Source: Microvirga rosea (GTDB lineage Bacteria > Pseudomonadota > Alphaproteobacteria > Rhizobiales > Beijerinckiaceae). Taken from it: DNA of 64,000 nt. The translations under genes were made by a program, and so were the position numbers. The notes under the pieces are model-generated. The model was not told where the DNA came from. It ran no database searches and worked only from the letters and a program-made list of their open reading frames with translations. Where the stretch lies: NCBI RefSeq assembly GCF_020595095.1, contig NZ_JAJDOP010000003.1, positions 62,001 to 126,000 on the forward strand. The letters are read 5' to 3'. Below, piece after piece: positions 61,579-64,000 of the stretch (its first letter is position 1; each line of letters begins with the position of its first letter).

Positions 61579-62895
61579 CTATGCCGGCTGGCCCCCGGTC
61601 GGGGAGACCAGTGGGTCGCGGGCCCGGTCCGCCTCCGGATCGATCAGCCCGAACCCCGCCAGCGCCCCAAGGATCACGAAGGCTCCGGCGAGCAGGAGGG
61701 CATGGCGGATGCCGTCCGCCGCCCCGGGGCTGACATCGAGGATCATGCCCGTCACGGCGGGAGCGAGAGGACCGGCCAATGTCGTGATGGCGTTGACGAT
61801 GCCGAGGGCGGCGCCGCGCTGTCCGACCGGCGTGACCTCGGCGACGAGGACCGGGCCGAGCACGAAGATCACGTTGCCGAGGGAGAACGCGATGATCGTG
61901 CAGGCGACCGCCGCCAGCCCGCCCGATTGCGACAGCAGGATCGTCACCAGACCGGCCGCGAGGGTGCTGGCGCAGGCTATCGACCCGCAGGCGTGCCGGC
62001 TCGCGGCGCCGAGGCGCTTCAACCCGTCCGACAGGGCCGACACGGCGGGCAGGAGCACGATCTGGCCGAGGGACACCAGCATCATGATCCAGCCCGCCTG
62101 GATCGACGTGTAGCCGAAAGCCTGCGTCAGGAAGGTCGGCAGCCAGATGACCGCAAGGGTGAGCAGCCAGTAGGCGGTGAACCCGACGATGAGGACGCCG
62201 ACGATCGTCCGGCACCCGAGCAGCCGCCGATACGACAGGCGCGCGGCGGGGTCGGCTACCGCATGGGCGGTGGCGGCACTGTGGCCCGCGAGGGAGCCTT
62301 CGCGCGCCAGCGCCAGCCACGCGGCGCACCAGATCAGCCCGAGAACGCCGAGGAGGCCGAAGGCGGCCTGCCACGACCACGCGGCGATGACGGCGACGAT
62401 CACGGGCGCGGCGATGCCGTTGCCCGCCAGGGCGCCGATGGCGATGACGCTGGTGGGCAGGGCCCGGCGCTCGCTGGGGAACCACTTGTACGCCGCATGG
62501 GCCGCGACCGGGTAGGCGGGTCCCTCGCCGAAGCCGAGGACGATCCGGTTCGCCACGAGGGTGGCGACCGTCGCCGACAGCATCAGGGGCAGCTGGCACA
62601 GGGACCAGACCAGCGCGAGGGCGGCCAGCACCCACTTGGCGGCGACCCGGTTCACCAGAAAGCCGCCGATCACGGCCCCGAACGAGAACAGGGTGAAGAA
62701 GCTCGTCGCGATCAGGCCGAACTGGGTGTTGCTCAGCCCCAGGTCCCGCATGATGGGACCGGCCGCGAGGCCGAGCACCGCCCGGTCCGCGAAGTTGATG
62801 AGCATGAACAGAAACAGCAATCCCACCACGAGCCATGCCTCGGCACGGTCCACGGCCGCCTTCGGGAGCAACGCCAGCAGGCGCATTCGCTTCAT
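61579..62895 (-). CDS. MFS transporter, anion:cation symporter-like
   Basis: A 438-residue transporter with 12 helices. The N-terminal FADRAVLGLAAGPIMRDLGLSNTQFGLIATSFF and the later GFGEGPAYPVAAHAAYKWFPSERRALPTSV are typical of the ACS subfamily (sugar acids, tartrate, glucarate, phthalate). The ATG at 62895 follows AGGTGG; the open frame to 63117 runs into the repeat DNA. It converges with the serine dehydratase gene. The substrate is unknown, and it has no island promoter element. Confidence 0.9.
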   Translation of the reverse strand: MKRMRLLALLPKAAVDRAEAWLVVGLLFLFMLINFADRAVLGLAAGPIMRDLGLSNTQFGLIATSFFTLFSFGAVIGGFLVNRVAAKWVLAALALVWSLCQLPLMLSATVATLVANRIVLGFGEGPAYPVAAHAAYKWFPSERRALPTSVIAIGALAGNGIAAPVIVAVIAAWSWQAAFGLLGVLGLIWCAAWLALAREGSLAGHSAATAHAVADPAARLSYRRLLGCRTIVGVLIVGFTAYWLLTLAVIWLPTFLTQAFGYTSIQAGWIMMLVSLGQIVLLPAVSALSDGLKRLGAASRHACGSIACASTLAAGLVTILLSQSGGLAAVACTIIAFSLGNVIFVLGPVLVAEVTPVGQRGAALGIVNAITTLAGPLAPAVTGMILDVSPGAADGIRHALLLAGAFVILGALAGFGLIDPEADRARDPLVSPTGGQPA

Positions 62896-63038
62896 GGTCG
62901 GGCCACCTGTCGCTCCGTGAGTGTCCCACCAAGGCCAAGCATGCGCAAGCGGGCCCGACACGCCGCCCGCCGTTCCGCGCGCACCGCTGTCATTCCGAGC
63001 GGCCCGACGGGCCGGGCCCGGGCGGGCCGAGCGCCCCC

Positions 63039-63185
63039 CGTCATTCCGGGACGGCCCTGCGGGCCGGGCCCGGAACCCAGAGCCGCTGAGGTTTGTGGAC
63101 GGGTGCGTGGCTGCCATGGCTCCTGATCCGAGATCGTTAGCGGCTCTGGGTTCCGGGCTCTCGCGCTGCTCGCCCCGGAATGACA
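63039..63185. repeat. Dispersed palindromic repeat, complete copy 2
   Basis: The left arm starts CGTCATTCCGGGACGGCC and the right arm ends GCCCCGGAATGACA, with a core including GGCTGCCATGGCTC. Same organisation as 3635-3784. Confidence 0.85.
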
Positions 63186-63194
63186 GAGCACCAC

Positions 63195-63340
63195 CGTCAT
63201 TCCGGGGCGCCGCAGGCGAGCCCGGAACCCATACGCGCTGAGGGTGCTGGAAAAGAACGCACCGGCTGCCATGGCTCTTTCTCCTGCACGGTCGTGTTTA
63301 TGGGTTCCGGGCTCTCGCTGATGCTCGCCCCGGAATGACG
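63195..63340. repeat. Dispersed palindromic repeat, complete copy 3
   Basis: A tandem neighbour of copy 2, 9 bp apart. The left arm has the variant CGTCATTCCGGGGCGCCG. The core again has GGCTGCCATGGCTC and AAAAGAACGCACC. Confidence 0.85.
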
Positions 63341-63737
63341 GTAGAGCGCATGACGGGCGAGCCCGTGACGGCGGGGCTCATGACAGCGGAGCGCGTCACG
63401 GCATGGGGCGGTGGCCTCCGGGCTGAGTGGCCCGGAGGGGAAGCTGATCGAGGGTGGCGCGTCGGGCAGCCCGGCTCGCGGATGATGAGAAGGGAAGAGC
63501 CGGGAGGCCTCTTCGCGCACGGTTCTTTTAGGCGAACAGGAGAGGCAAGGCTCAGGCATCGCCGCAGGCGGGATCCGTCTCGTGCGACGGGGGCCTGCGA
63601 CCGATCCCGACAACCCGCCCAGCATCCTGGGCCTCCCATCCGGTGCGGCTGCGTAACCGCACGGACGGGACCGTGTCCGGTCCCGCTCTTGCGACGCCTC
63701 GCGAGTGCGCCCCTCGTCAGGACCTGATCTGCGTAAC

Positions 63738-63781
63738 GATATAGCTCAGCTTGTCCCGTCCGTCAAGAACAAAATGAGAAC
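63738..63781 (-). promoter_or_regulatory. LexA-type SOS box with sigma-70 promoter, no gene downstream
   Basis: On the minus strand, GTTC-N7-GTTC (63781-63767) is the alphaproteobacterial LexA box. It directly abuts TTGACG (63766-63761), which is 17 bp from TATATC (63743-63738). This is a near-consensus promoter reading leftward, under probable SOS control. The next 830 bp on that strand contain only repeats and no convincing gene. Confidence 0.6.
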
Positions 63782-63860
63782 AAAAGCCATTGGACGGCCC
63801 GAGCACCCGAGCCATCCGGCACGCGCCCGGGCTTGGCGCGACGGACGGCGTGCCCCCACT

Positions 63861-63993
63861 GTCATTCCCGCGCAGGCGGGAGCCCGGAAACACCGACGCT
63901 GCCGGATCAGAAGCCATGGCATCCGTTGCGTTCTCTTTCGTCACCCTCAGCGGTTATGGGTTCCGGGCTCGCCTGCGGCGCCCCGGAATGACG
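63861..63993. repeat. Dispersed palindromic repeat, diverged copy at window edge
   Basis: Left arm GTCATTCCCGCGCAGGCGGG and right arm TATGGGTTCCGGGCTCGCCT...CCCCGGAATGACGG, enclosing GAAGCCATGGCATCC. The left arm is a different variant from those of the other copies. Confidence 0.7.
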
Positions 63994-64000
63994 GAAGCGC

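Larger units (their letters stand above)
62896..64000. other. Gene-free region with dispersed palindromes
   Basis: About 1.1 kb without a believable gene. Open frames here are compositional artefacts of very GC-rich DNA (Arg, Pro and Gly-rich). It holds two complete repeats, a third partial one at the edge, further partial arms at 62990-63038, and an SOS-type promoter. Confidence 0.6.

Noticed and set aside
63335..63727. 130-residue plus-strand frame and two minus-strand frames in the same place
   Set aside because: All run through the palindromic repeats and are Arg/Pro-rich without domains or ribosome sites.
63752..63766. Possible twelfth island promoter element (TGTCCC then CGTCAAGAA)
   Set aside because: The second half-site is one base out of phase, the first half-site is missing, and the site is explained by the overlapping SOS promoter.

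Overview
The window looks like part of the chromosome of an alphaproteobacterium of the order Hyphomicrobiales, most likely Methylobacteriaceae or a near relative such as Microvirga or Bosea. The clues are high G+C, a DUF6894 protein, an SOS box of the alphaproteobacterial type (GTTC-N7-GTTC), and GC-rich dispersed palindromes that recur near 3.7, 32.9, 63.1, 63.3 and 63.9 kb. The genus is an inference from family knowledge. No tRNA, rRNA, CRISPR array, insertion sequence or phage gene was seen.

Layout. (1) 0-12.8 kb is metabolic and regulatory: a truncated DUF4242-adenylate cyclase fusion, a GlxA-type regulator divergent from an FAD oxidoreductase, a seven-gene operon (RpiR regulator, peptide/nickel-type ABC importer, glycerophosphodiesterase), a second glycerophosphodiesterase read divergently from it, and a luciferase-like oxidoreductase. 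(2) 12.9-32.8 kb is an 18-kb leftward operon. It encodes a giant surface protein of about 4100 residues (N-terminal LEPR-type motif, DUF4347, many cadherin/CSPG/VCBS-like repeats), followed by a TolC-like channel, two HlyD-type adaptors (one with a GAF-like N-terminus) and an M50 metalloprotease fused to an HlyD domain. No ABC ATPase is present. A LuxR-type regulator is divergent from it. (3) 33.4-61.5 kb is an island of stress and fermentation functions: calcium exchanger, ion channel, SulP transporter, polyphosphate kinase 2, Spy-like protein, MscS channel, phosphotransacetylase, acetate kinase, pyruvate formate-lyase and its activase, an AspT-like exchanger, and a Tat-exported L-serine dehydratase. 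Three AraC-family paralogues lie inside it. (4) 61.6-64 kb holds an MFS transporter and then gene-free DNA with dispersed palindromes and an orphan SOS promoter.

Main discovery. Eleven copies of one 37-bp element lie in the 26 kb between 33.4 and 59.8 kb. Each reads CCCAAACTGTCAAG, then TGTCCC, then GGTCAAGCA, with the half-sites 11 and 10 bp apart. Each is followed after exactly 17 bp (18 in one case) by a -10 hexamer resembling TAnnnT, and each points at the adjacent gene or operon. There is no normal -35. This is what activator-dependent promoters of an AraC/XylS-type regulator look like, and the three local AraC paralogues are the obvious candidates. The elements tie ion handling, polyphosphate, envelope proteins and acetate/formate fermentation into one locally encoded regulon.

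The second candidate system is the giant-protein operon. It has the layout of type I secretion but replaces the ABC transporter with a site-2-protease-HlyD fusion, and its cargo carries an N-terminal LEPR motif and a His/Cys DUF4347 domain instead of RTX repeats.
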